Source of the DNA: CAYUET01 sp964443875
GTDB lineage: Bacteria; Auribacterota; JAFGBW01
NCBI GenBank assembly: GCA_964443875.1
Contig: CAYUET010000004.1
Coordinates: 77,122 to 141,121, forward strand
Direction of reading: 5' to 3'
Length of the DNA stretch: 64,000 nucleotides
Of the stretch, positions 42,207 to 49,965 are shown in pieces. Each line of letters starts with the position of its first letter. The stretch's first letter is position 1. Below the pieces are notes generated by a model, which ran no database searches, was not told where the DNA came from, and was given only the letters and a program-made list of their open reading frames with translations. Both the position numbers and the translations under genes were made by a program.

Positions 42207-43649
42207 TTATTTCAGGGCCTCAAGATCTTCAACCTGCCGGCAGTAGTAGTCCTCAAGATCTCGTTTCGTAAGGTCGTCAGGAATCAGAAAATTCAAACTC
42301 ACTGACACCAGAATAAGGAGGGATAAAAGCAGGATGTTTTTGAAGGGAAACGTTTTGATTCTGGAGGCGAGCAGGTCCATGCCGAGTCCTGCCCAGAGCA
42401 GGTAAAAGGGAATCAGAATCAGGCGGTAGCGACAGAGGATGGGGGCGCATAAAAGGGAAACGAAAATAATTCCGGCAAAAAGGATCAGCCTACGGTGTTT
42501 ATGCTGTGTGATGGAAATGACTAATCCCGAAAGAGACGGAAGGAGAATCGCTGTATAATCCGGAAGAAACCTGAGCCAGGAAAACTGCTCTTTGAAGAAA
42601 TAAATATTCAGATTGTTATAAGGCTCATACCAGAAAACCATCCAGAAGATTTTTTCCATTCCTTTTTTAAAGAGGCTCCAATAATCCGGATAATCCTTTA
42701 AAAGGATTTTGAAGGTTACCCAGGCGTTTCCATTCCCTTCTGCAAGGTAGTGTTTCATGGATTCAGGAAGGCACATGCGGAAGACTTCGGAGTCAAAGGC
42801 ATTTCCCTCAATCAGGCTTTCCATCAGACGGTTGGAAAGGGAAAAAAAGGGGGCCCCCACTGCGCAGTTACGTATCCATAAAGGAAGAAGAATCAAGACA
42901 AGACCCGAATACAGAACCATTATACTCTGCTGTTTTTCTCTGCCGGATTTTAAGGGACTTAAGGCCAGAAACCAGGCAAAAGGCACGAGGATGACAAAAT
43001 TTTCACGCAACAGAATCCCTGTTCCGAGAAGGATTCCCAGAAGGAAAGGGTAAAGCAGGTTTTTTCGGGAATGACTTTCCTGCCAGAAGACCAGTATCCA
43101 GCAAAACAGGTGAATGGCCAGAAAATCTCTCAGGAAAAAGTATTCATGACAGAAAAAGGGAAAATAAAGCGCGGCCAGCCAGCCTGTCCATAAGGCGGGT
43201 TTTAACCCGAAAAGCCTGAAGCTCATAAAAAAAAGCAGCAGGGGTGTAAGGCTTCCGATAGTCAACTGAAGGAGGCGGATAAAAGCATGGGATTCATTGG
43301 TCAGGGAAAGCAGAGCGGAAAGAAAATAGGCGTAAAGCGGGGATTGCTGAAAGATTTTTTTTCCGCCCCACCACCTGAACCACTGTTCTATGGGCGCAAT
43401 CTCAAGCATCCAGGGGTGGGCGGGGTGCCAGGGGGAATAGCCTAAAGGATCTTTGGGAATGGAGCGTGCCCATTCCAGATTTCCGTGCATATCCGAATCT
43501 TTGAAAACATATTCAAGTCCGGAAATGGGGTGGGAGGAAACATCCAGAAAAAAGAGAAGACGCACCAGAAGCCCCGTAAGAAAAATCAGCAAAAGCGGTT
43601 TTAAAAGAGAGGGCCGGTTATGCCCGGAAGACTGAATTTCGCAGCTCAT
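42207..43649 (-). CDS. GT39-like polytopic membrane glycosyltransferase
   Basis: The 480-residue protein has about ten membrane helices and a first extracytoplasmic loop rich in Asp, Trp and His (VFKDSDMHGNLEWARSI). A second loop follows with QQSPLYAYFLSALL, as in dolichyl-phosphate-mannose-type transferases. I place the start at the ATG at 43649, which overlaps the end of pyrD by 32 bases. A longer frame from 43793 would lie deep inside pyrD and adds an unlikely N terminus. The acceptor substrate is unknown. Confidence 0.78.
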   Translation of the reverse strand: MSCEIQSSGHNRPSLLKPLLLIFLTGLLVRLLFFLDVSSHPISGLEYVFKDSDMHGNLEWARSIPKDPLGYSPWHPAHPWMLEIAPIEQWFRWWGGKKIFQQSPLYAYFLSALLSLTNESHAFIRLLQLTIGSLTPLLLFFMSFRLFGLKPALWTGWLAALYFPFFCHEYFFLRDFLAIHLFCWILVFWQESHSRKNLLYPFLLGILLGTGILLRENFVILVPFAWFLALSPLKSGREKQQSIMVLYSGLVLILLPLWIRNCAVGAPFFSLSNRLMESLIEGNAFDSEVFRMCLPESMKHYLAEGNGNAWVTFKILLKDYPDYWSLFKKGMEKIFWMVFWYEPYNNLNIYFFKEQFSWLRFLPDYTAILLPSLSGLVISITQHKHRRLILFAGIIFVSLLCAPILCRYRLILIPFYLLWAGLGMDLLASRIKTFPFKNILLLSLLILVSVSLNFLIPDDLTKRDLEDYYCRQVEDLEALK

Positions 43650-44544
43650 TGAGGCTTTTGATGTTGTTCTGGACAAGCCAGTCCCTGATTTCCCCGAGGA
43701 TGCGGGGAACAGACAGGGGATCTCTGAAATTGGAAGTGCCGACCGACACCGCGGTGGCTCCGGCCACGATGAATTCCAGGGCATCCCTTCCATTCATGAT
43801 TCCTCCCATGCCGATAATGGGCACGGAAACATTTCCGGCCAGTTCATAGACCCAGCGAAGGGCCACCGGTTTCACGCAGGGACCGGAAAGGCCTCCGGTG
43901 ATATTTCCAAGCAGAGGTCTTCTTTTTTCAAGGCTGATGCCCATGCCTTTGAGCGTGTTGATCACGGCCAGGGCATCCGTGCCTTCGGCAATGCAGGCTT
44001 TTGCGATATCCACATTCTGCTCCGTGTTGGGGCTGAGCTTGGTAATCAGGGGAAGTGCTGTTTTTGCGCGAACGGCTCTGACCACAGAGGCTGCGGCGCT
44101 GATGTCGCAGGCAAACTGGTGTCCGCCCTGTTTTACATTGGGGCAGGAGATATTGATTTCAATGGCTGAGATTTTTATTTCATTGGAAACCCGTTCAGCC
44201 AGAAGGGCGTAATCCTCCGAGGAATTCCCGGCAATGCTCATGATCACAGGGGTGCCGAGCTCTTCCAGTTCATTTTTATATTTTTTAATAAACACATCAA
44301 TCCCCGGATTTTGAAGGCCTATCGCATTCAGAAGGCCGCTGCGGGTTTCAGCAATGCGGGGGGGCGGGTTGCCTGACCTGGGTTTCAAGGTCACGGACTT
44401 GGTCGTAAGCGCCCCGAGGCAGCGGATGTCAAAAAAGGGCTCGAAGATGTCGCCCTGACCGAAGGTGCCTGAAGCCACGGTAACGGGGTTTTTCATTTCA
44501 AGGTTTTTAATGCGTACGGAAAGATCAGGTTCAGAGATATTCAT
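43618..44544 (-). CDS. pyrD: Dihydroorotate dehydrogenase, class 1B catalytic subunit
   Basis: PyrD oxidises dihydroorotate to orotate in pyrimidine synthesis. The 308-residue protein has FMN-binding and substrate motifs: VASGTFGQG, EINISCPNVKQGG (with the active-site Cys region of class 1 enzymes upstream of AVINTLKGM), GGLSGPCVKPVALR and GMGGIMNGRDALEF. Class 1B enzymes need PyrK, which is not in the window. I chose the ATG at 44544 (MNISEPDLSVRI), 4 bases after the stop of the upstream gene. The longer frame would overlap it. Confidence 0.92.
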   Translation of the reverse strand: MNISEPDLSVRIKNLEMKNPVTVASGTFGQGDIFEPFFDIRCLGALTTKSVTLKPRSGNPPPRIAETRSGLLNAIGLQNPGIDVFIKKYKNELEELGTPVIMSIAGNSSEDYALLAERVSNEIKISAIEINISCPNVKQGGHQFACDISAAASVVRAVRAKTALPLITKLSPNTEQNVDIAKACIAEGTDALAVINTLKGMGISLEKRRPLLGNITGGLSGPCVKPVALRWVYELAGNVSVPIIGMGGIMNGRDALEFIVAGATAVSVGTSNFRDPLSVPRILGEIRDWLVQNNIKSLNELRNSVFRA

Positions 44545-44548
44545 AGAA

Positions 44549-45316
44549 TTAAAAAAGTTCCAGTTGTTCTTTGGTGAGGGTGGATTTTTTCTGGGTTTTT
44601 TTTGCATCCTGAAATTTCAGTTCCTCTTCCCAGATGGAGGATAAATTCTTTCTGAAGGGCCTATGGGGTTTTGGAGACTCCGGGCTCTCATGAATTGTTT
44701 CTTTTTCAGGAGGCGTTTTCCCCCCGGGTTTTTCCGAAATTTCTGAAGTTTCATCTTTGTCCTCAACGGGCATTTCAGGTGTTTTAAGAGAAGAAAGCAT
44801 TTTTTCTGACTGAAAATCCCGAAGAGTGATGGATTTTTTTCCAGGTTTTGAAGCGGTCGGATTTTCCTCTTCCTTCTGTTTTTTAAGACTTTTGGCTTTG
44901 GCTATTTTTTTCTTTAGCATGTCCTGAAAACTGCCGGGCTCTATCACGGAGACTTTTTTTACCGGGGATGTTTTTTTATGGAGTTGGGGTGCTTCTTTGA
45001 GAGCCCTGGCATGGGCCTTTGCCTCCTGATCCATTTTTTCAATATCACGGGAATAGATGTCAAGTTCCCCATACATTTTTTTAATAATGGAAGTCAGTTC
45101 CTTTAAAACCGGGTACCCGGGATTCAGTTTAAAAAAACGTGCATTCGCAATGAATTCGCTCTGGATGAACCCCTCTTCCTCTATCTTGTTGAGGGTGCGC
45201 TGAAAGACCCCGGGTTTCTTTTTCAGAATCCTGCCGATTTCCTGCATGTAAAAGGAACGGTCAGGGTAACTCAGAAAGAGTTTATAGAGAAGCAGTTCAT
45301 TTTGAGGAATATGCAT
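44549..45316 (-). CDS. Winged-helix protein with long charged tail
   Basis: The first 90 residues form an ArsR-like winged helix: LLLYKLFLSYPDRSFYMQE, GVFQRTLNKIEEEGFI and ARFFKLNPGYPVLKELTSII. This domain often regulates genes or accompanies nucleotidyltransferases. The remaining 165 residues are Lys/Glu/Pro-rich and probably disordered, ending SIWEEELKFQDAKKT. The gene ends just before pyrD and may be co-transcribed. The function is unknown; DNA binding is likely from the fold. Confidence 0.7.
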   Translation of the reverse strand: MHIPQNELLLYKLFLSYPDRSFYMQEIGRILKKKPGVFQRTLNKIEEEGFIQSEFIANARFFKLNPGYPVLKELTSIIKKMYGELDIYSRDIEKMDQEAKAHARALKEAPQLHKKTSPVKKVSVIEPGSFQDMLKKKIAKAKSLKKQKEEENPTASKPGKKSITLRDFQSEKMLSSLKTPEMPVEDKDETSEISEKPGGKTPPEKETIHESPESPKPHRPFRKNLSSIWEEELKFQDAKKTQKKSTLTKEQLELF

Positions 45317-45389
45317 GTTTTATCCTTTAGTGGGGAAAATAACGGTTCACATCCGGATTGTCAAGAATCTATGCAGAATGAATACAAAG

Positions 45390-45414
45390 AAAAAAGGGAG
45401 CCGTGAGGCTCCCT
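45390..45414 (-). terminator. Intrinsic terminator of the tRNA operon
   Basis: Read on the minus strand, GGGAGCC TCAC GGCTCCC is followed by TTTTTT. It ends the Thr-Tyr-Gly transcript and separates it from the winged-helix gene. Confidence 0.88.
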
Positions 45415-45422
45415 GAAGGAAG

Positions 45423-45493
45423 AGCGGGTAGTGGGAATCGAACCCACGTATCTAGCTTGGAAGGCTAGGGCTCAACCACTGAGCGATACCCGC
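45423..45493 (-). tRNA. tRNA-Gly (anticodon TCC)
   Basis: The minus strand folds as a cloverleaf with acceptor GCGGGTA/TACCCGC. The anticodon loop is CTTCCAA (anticodon TCC, reading GGA) and the T-arm contains GGTTCGATTCC. The discriminator is T, as usual for tRNA-Gly. The CCA end is not encoded. Confidence 0.95.
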
Positions 45494-45500
45494 ATAAGAA

Positions 45501-45584
45501 TGGGAAGAGGTGGATTCGAACCACCGAAGCGCGAAGCGCAACAGATTTACAGTCTGTCCCTTTTAACCGCTCAGGAATCTTCCC
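45501..45584 (-). tRNA. tRNA-Tyr (anticodon GTA)
   Basis: The 84-base class II tRNA has acceptor GGGAAGA, anticodon loop CTGTAAA (GTA), a long variable arm (GCGCTTCGCGC) and T-arm GGTTCGAATCC. The discriminator is A. It lies 7 bases from tRNA-Gly and 14 from tRNA-Thr. Confidence 0.95.
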
Positions 45585-45598
45585 GTACATTTTTATCG

Positions 45599-45670
45599 AG
45601 CTGGAGATGGGACTCGAACCCGCAACCACCTGATTACAAATCAGGTGCTCTACCATTGAGCTACTCCAGC
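45599..45670 (-). tRNA. tRNA-Thr (anticodon TGT)
   Basis: Acceptor GCTGGAG/CTCCAGC, D-arm TAGCTCAATGGTAGAGCA, anticodon loop TTTGTAA (TGT) and T-arm GGTTCGAGTCC are all present. It is the first tRNA of the Thr-Tyr-Gly operon. No CCA is encoded. Confidence 0.95.
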
Positions 45671-45690
45671 TTATTCACATAAAGGTTGAC

Positions 45691-45719
45691 GTTTTAACAA
45701 ACACTCTTTTATGTGTCAA
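45691..45719 (-). promoter_or_regulatory. Promoter of the tRNA operon
   Basis: On the minus strand TTGACA (45719-45714) and TAAAAC (45696-45691) are 17 bases apart. The -10 element lies 20 bases before the tRNA-Thr 5' end, a normal distance for a short tRNA leader. Confidence 0.7.
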
Positions 45720-45785
45720 GCAGGGAAAATAGAAAAAAGCAGACAAAACCGATTTTTCTGAATTTCTCTGTCCAACTATTAAAAC

Positions 45786-46493
45786 TCAGTCCTTTTTTTG
45801 AAGAGAAAACACAATTCCCACTTCAAGGCTTATTGGAGAAATACTGATTTTTTCAGGTACTGAAGGAAAAGGTTCCGCTCTTTTAAGTGTTTCCAGGGCT
45901 TCATGATCCAGAATTTTTGATCCTGAAGATCCGGTGATTTTCATATCCCGGCAGGTACCGTCAGGCATAACCGTAAAAGAGATCCGGGTAATACCCTGAA
46001 TCCCTTTTTTCCGGGCCCATAAAGGGTATCGCCTTGCCTCTTCAATTCTTTGTTTCACCATAGTATGAAAATCAAGCATGGCTTCCTTATCCGGATCAGG
46101 GGAATCCATCTTTTCCTCGGTTATTTTTTCAGTCTTCTGTTTCGGGGTATTATCCGGGATCAGGGGCGAGGCGGGATTTTCGGGTTTTGGATTTTTCAGG
46201 GGAATATCCTGGACCTTTTGTGAGAGCCCCTTGACGGAAAGCTCCGGTTTTTTTTCAAGAATCAAAGGCTTCTGGGTTTTCTGTTCGATCTTTTTAACCT
46301 TTTTGGTTTCCCCGAGGTTTCTGATTTTAGGTAAAAGAGCGGCAGGTTTTTCAAGGGCGATGCACACCTCTATTTCCTCAGGAATGTTTTTCTGTTCAAC
46401 CGGGCCTGAACCGAATCCGGACATGCCGAAGATCATCCCGTGCAGCGCAAAGGAAATCCCGCAGGCGGCCAGAATGTTCTTGTCGATCAGCAT
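45786..46493 (-). CDS. tonB: TonB family protein of the corrinoid locus
   Basis: The 235-residue protein has one N-terminal hydrophobic anchor (ILAACGISFALHGMIFG) and a Lys/Pro/Glu spacer. The C-terminal TonB domain (about residues 150-232) carries YPLWARKKGIQGITRISFTV, DGTCRDMKITGSSGSKILD and a final strand. It follows the BtuB-like receptor gene after a terminator, so it probably energises that receptor. No ExbB/ExbD gene is adjacent; it may borrow one of the motors at 15.6 or 24.4 kb. Confidence 0.9.
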   Translation of the reverse strand: MLIDKNILAACGISFALHGMIFGMSGFGSGPVEQKNIPEEIEVCIALEKPAALLPKIRNLGETKKVKKIEQKTQKPLILEKKPELSVKGLSQKVQDIPLKNPKPENPASPLIPDNTPKQKTEKITEEKMDSPDPDKEAMLDFHTMVKQRIEEARRYPLWARKKGIQGITRISFTVMPDGTCRDMKITGSSGSKILDHEALETLKRAEPFPSVPEKISISPISLEVGIVFSLQKKD

Positions 46494-46508
46494 GTTGTCT
46501 CCGGTTTT

Positions 46509-46540
46509 AAAAAACGGGAAGGAAAATCTTCCCTCCCGTT
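46509..46540 (-). terminator. Intrinsic terminator between btuB-like receptor and tonB
   Basis: On the minus strand AACGGGA-GGAA pairs with TTCC-TCCCGTT, followed by TTTT. It should reduce tonB transcription relative to the receptor. Some read-through may still reach tonB, as no separate tonB promoter is obvious. Confidence 0.82.
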
Positions 46541-46549
46541 CAGTTTATC

Positions 46550-48439
46550 TTACAGGTCCGTTTTAATTCCCGCATAAAAGGAAGCGCCGGGCATGGAATA
46601 TCCATGCGCATCTTCATATTCCTTGTCGCACAGGTTTTCAATTCTTCCAAAAACGAGCATATTCTCCATGACTTCATAGGAAGCGGCAAGACGCGCCGTG
46701 ATATAGGAATCATCTTCAATCCTTACCTGATTATAGTTACTGTCATAGACGACATCCTCACGGCTCCCGACATAGGTTACTCCCAGATTGAAATTTGTTT
46801 TTTCATTGAAAGCCCAGTCCGCATAAAAATTTGTCTGTTTTTCAGGGCGTCTTAAAAGGTCAAGCCCTGTATCCTTATCTTCCGTTTCCGTATAGGTGAA
46901 ATTCATCCCCAGAGTCAGCGTTTCTGAAGGAGTATATTTCAATCCGGCTTCAAATCCATTTGTCCTGGCTCTGCCGATATTTTTATATTTGTAGGTCAGA
47001 GAGTCCCAGTCCACCATGTTTTTGAAATCATTATGAAAATACTGCACATCCAGCACCACTTTGTCTTTAAAAAAACTCTGTTCAAAACCGGCATCATAAC
47101 TTTCGCTTTCATCCGGATTCAGATTTTTATCTCCGTAAACGGAATAGAGCTGATAGAGGGAAGGGGCCTTGAATCCTGTTCCCCAGTTTGCCTTAAGGCG
47201 GGTGGCTGTTTCAAAAAGAATGGAGGAGGAAATTTTCCCTGTGGTTTCTGTGCCGAAAAGCTCATGATCATCAGTTCTCAGGCCCGGGGTGATAAAATAC
47301 TTATCCTGAAATTTGAACTGGTTCTGAAGGTAGTATCCCCTGTTGTCCACTGTTTTTTCTCTGTCGGCTGTCGTATAAGAACCTGAGCGGTAAACCGAAG
47401 ATCCGCTTTCCTGTTCATATTCAAATCCGGCGGTAAGCACACTCCATTCCACAGGAGAATAATTATGCTGCCATTCCGTTTTTTCAGTATCCCCTTCATA
47501 TTCTGAATCCAGGTCATCAAAAAGGTCCTTTGCATCCGCTTCATCTTCATAGCTGCGTTTAACCTTATGACAGGAAAAGGAAAGCGCATGAGTCCATTCT
47601 GTGGTAAAGGCCTGATCCAGGGAAAGTTTTAGGGCCGTGTCCTTCCATTCTGCCGTCTGATTGGGATCATCATCGAAAGCCCCGTCATCAATATCTGTTT
47701 CGGAATCCGTGTAGCGTGCAGAAAGGTTCAAGGCGCATGTTTCGGAAAAATCATATCCGAGTCTGGAGGAAAGAACGGAGTTTTCATAGGCATCCTTTTC
47801 GTTTCCCTCGGAGGCCTTGTTGATGCCGTCTGAATCGAGGCGTGTGGCTGAAAGGGAGTAATTGAATTTTTGGAGGCTTCCGGAGGCGCTCACATTTTCC
47901 CTGAAGGTGCTGTGGGAGCCTGCTTCCGCAAAGCCGTTGACTTTCGGATCACCTTTCCCCTTTTTGGTGATGATATTGATGACTCCGGCCATGGCATCTG
48001 ACCCGTAAAGGGTGCATTGCGGGCCGCGGACGACTTCAATCCGTTCAATATTGTCGGTGGTCAGGTGCGCGAAATCAAAAGCCCTGTCGGTAGCCATCGG
48101 ATCATTCACTTCAATTCCGTCAATCAAAACCAGCGTCTGTCCCGGCTTTGCGCCGCGGAGATAGACGGAGGAGGTGCCGCCGAAGGCGCTGTTCTGGCAT
48201 ACCGACACACCGGGCATGTCACGCAGGACATCCTGGACTGTCTGTTTCTGGGACTTTTCAATTTCTCCGGAGGTTACAACAGAGGTGGAAGACCCCACCT
48301 CTCCCTGATAAATTTCCGTTTTTGTGGCTGAAACAATCACATCCCCCAGATTGTATCGGGAAGGGCTGCTTTCGGCATAAGCCGGGTTTTGCGCTGTCAG
48401 GGCAGCCGCTAAAAGGGTGATAAAACCAAATCTTTTCAT
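46550..48439 (-). CDS. btuB: BtuB-like TonB-dependent receptor (probable cobalamin/corrinoid)
   Basis: The 629-residue outer-membrane receptor imports corrinoids if the riboswitch context is right. It has a signal peptide (ITLLAAALTAQNPAYA) and a TonB box region (LGDVIVSATKTEIY). The plug holds VLRDMPGVSVCQNSAFGGTS, LVLIDGIEVNDP and IEVVRGPQCTLYGSDAMAGV. A barrel ends YSMPGASFYAGIKTDL. I chose the ATG at 48439, preceded by AAGGAG; the longer frame runs into the riboswitch. The cobalamin riboswitch directly upstream and the neighbours strongly support the ligand. Confidence 0.9.
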   Translation of the reverse strand: MKRFGFITLLAAALTAQNPAYAESSPSRYNLGDVIVSATKTEIYQGEVGSSTSVVTSGEIEKSQKQTVQDVLRDMPGVSVCQNSAFGGTSSVYLRGAKPGQTLVLIDGIEVNDPMATDRAFDFAHLTTDNIERIEVVRGPQCTLYGSDAMAGVINIITKKGKGDPKVNGFAEAGSHSTFRENVSASGSLQKFNYSLSATRLDSDGINKASEGNEKDAYENSVLSSRLGYDFSETCALNLSARYTDSETDIDDGAFDDDPNQTAEWKDTALKLSLDQAFTTEWTHALSFSCHKVKRSYEDEADAKDLFDDLDSEYEGDTEKTEWQHNYSPVEWSVLTAGFEYEQESGSSVYRSGSYTTADREKTVDNRGYYLQNQFKFQDKYFITPGLRTDDHELFGTETTGKISSSILFETATRLKANWGTGFKAPSLYQLYSVYGDKNLNPDESESYDAGFEQSFFKDKVVLDVQYFHNDFKNMVDWDSLTYKYKNIGRARTNGFEAGLKYTPSETLTLGMNFTYTETEDKDTGLDLLRRPEKQTNFYADWAFNEKTNFNLGVTYVGSREDVVYDSNYNQVRIEDDSYITARLAASYEVMENMLVFGRIENLCDKEYEDAHGYSMPGASFYAGIKTDL

Positions 48440-48468
48440 TCTTTCTTCTCCTTCGTGAATACTGACCA

Positions 48469-48569
48469 GGACAGGCAATCGTCCGGGCTTTCGGATTATT
48501 TAAAAATATCCGTATCACCGTTGCGGGGCAGCGGAAGGGCTCTCACCTTCACTTCCTTTACCTGTCAGG
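48469..48569 (-). promoter_or_regulatory. Cobalamin riboswitch upstream of the BtuB-like receptor
   Basis: On the minus strand the RNA has the B12-box core GAAGGTGAGAGCCCTTCC, then CTGCCCCGCAACGGTGA and AAAGCCCGGACGATTGCC. The closing helix pairs GACAGG with CCTGTC. The ribosome-binding site AAGGAG follows within about 20 bases and no terminator is seen. Control is therefore probably at translation: binding of adenosylcobalamin would hide the start region. Confidence 0.88.
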
Positions 48570-48626
48570 AAAAAATTAACTTGTTAAAACTTTAAAATAT
48601 CAATCAGACGTTTTTTTAAAATTGAT

Positions 48627-49085
48627 TCAGGATGCTTTACCTCCTTCTTTTTTGAGAGTGGACGACACGTCTGTTTTCGGGGAGCATACATCTTTTTGAT
48701 ACATCCACCGGATGGCCTTAATGCCGTCAGCTGGTTTGCTCCAGGCAAGCTCCCCGGGGTGGCAGCCGTCGATTTGATAATACCAGGCCATGTCTCCGCG
48801 TTTTCCGTGAATTCCGTCAATGGCCGTGACAAAAACATATTTTCCAACCGGATGCGTTTCCACCACCGCAATACTCTGAAGCACTTCAAGCACGGTTTCC
48901 CCCTGCGTCTGAAGAGCCTCGGCCGTGCGTGCCGGCTTCTGGCCCCCGTAATCTATCTCCACACGGATGGTCTGATTTTTTTGATCCTCTGTGACGGGAT
49001 TTTTTTCAGAAGCTTCAAGCCACGGATCCGTCACCGGTGAGAAACTTAAAACAACCGCGATTCCCAAAGCGCATAGCCTTTTCAT
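48627..49085 (-). CDS. Exported DUF4430 protein in corrinoid locus
   Basis: The 152-residue protein has a signal peptide (about residues 1-22) and a DUF4430 domain: TVLEVLQSIAVVETHPVGKY, VTAIDGIHGKRGDMAWYYQI and GCHPGELAWSKPADGIKAIR. DUF4430 is related to the C-terminal beta-domain of the mammalian cobalamin carriers transcobalamin and intrinsic factor. The gene lies between btuF and the btuB-like receptor gene, so a role in capturing corrinoid outside the inner membrane is plausible. There is no lipobox, so it is soluble or held by partners. The start is the ATG at 49085, with AAGGAG upstream. Confidence 0.78.
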   Translation of the reverse strand: MKRLCALGIAVVLSFSPVTDPWLEASEKNPVTEDQKNQTIRVEIDYGGQKPARTAEALQTQGETVLEVLQSIAVVETHPVGKYVFVTAIDGIHGKRGDMAWYYQIDGCHPGELAWSKPADGIKAIRWMYQKDVCSPKTDVSSTLKKEGGKAS

Positions 49086-49101
49086 AAACACTCCTTTACT
49101 G

Positions 49102-49965
49102 TCATTTGGTTTTAATTGTTTCAGGGTGCAGCATCTCCGCTGTTTCCTTTAAAGTAGAGGCAAAACTGACCGGTGTGGGCGAGCAGAATTTATCGCTGTC
49201 AAAAATATAGATCCGGTTATTCTTTACCGCCGGTAAAACCGTGAATTTCTGCCATTCCCTTTTTTCCTCTTCTCCGACGATTCCCATGGTGGTGATGAAA
49301 ATCACTTCAGGGGCGAGCGCCAGAACCTGTTCCCTGCCCAGATGTCCGTTTGTGCCCTGTGGACCTAAATTTTCTCCGCCGGAAAATTCAATAAAATCAT
49401 TCATGAAGGAATTCTTTGTTGCAAGCCAGAGGGGGTTTGCCCCGGCCTGCAGAATGACCCCTGGCTTTGCCAGGCCTTTTACGCTTTGTTTTACGGCTTC
49501 AACTTTTTCATGGACTTCATCAAGAATGCCCAGGGCCTCCTTTTCTTTTCCGACAAGTCTGCCCAGTTGCGCAAACTGTTCACACAGTTCGTTAAAACTT
49601 TCAGCGGCAGGGAAGGTCACAACCTTTATTCCTAAATTTTTAAGCATTTCCGTATTTTTAGGGCTGATGAGGGAGGTGGCGACCACAAGATCCGGTTTAA
49701 GCGATACTATTTTTTCAATATTCACGTTCATGGCAGTGCTGACTTTTTCAATTTTTGTGGACCTGTTGGCGGGGATTCGGCAGTAGAGACTTGCCCCTAC
49801 GATGTTCTCACCTGCGCCGAGAAGAAACAGTTCTTCTGTAAGGGCGGGCCCGAGAGAGATAATTCTCTGGGCCTGTTCATCTTTTTTTTCGTCTGTCCCG
49901 GCGCCGGGAACCGTAATGAGAAATCCGGCTGACAGAAGCATGAAAAGGAGTTTCAGGATATTCAT
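49102..49965 (-). CDS. btuF: Cobalamin ABC transporter substrate-binding protein BtuF
   Basis: The 287-residue periplasmic binding protein has a signal peptide and a class III two-lobe fold: QRIISLGPALTEELFLLGAG, IVSLKPDLVVATSLIS and NGHLGREQVLALAPEVIFIT. The long helix linking the lobes is visible around residues 140-170. It delivers corrinoid to a BtuCD-type transporter, which is not in the window. The ATG overlaps the end of the DUF71 gene by four bases. It could bind haem or siderophore instead, but the riboswitch context favours corrinoid. Confidence 0.87.
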   Translation of the reverse strand: MNILKLLFMLLSAGFLITVPGAGTDEKKDEQAQRIISLGPALTEELFLLGAGENIVGASLYCRIPANRSTKIEKVSTAMNVNIEKIVSLKPDLVVATSLISPKNTEMLKNLGIKVVTFPAAESFNELCEQFAQLGRLVGKEKEALGILDEVHEKVEAVKQSVKGLAKPGVILQAGANPLWLATKNSFMNDFIEFSGGENLGPQGTNGHLGREQVLALAPEVIFITTMGIVGEEEKREWQKFTVLPAVKNNRIYIFDSDKFCSPTPVSFASTLKETAEMLHPETIKTK

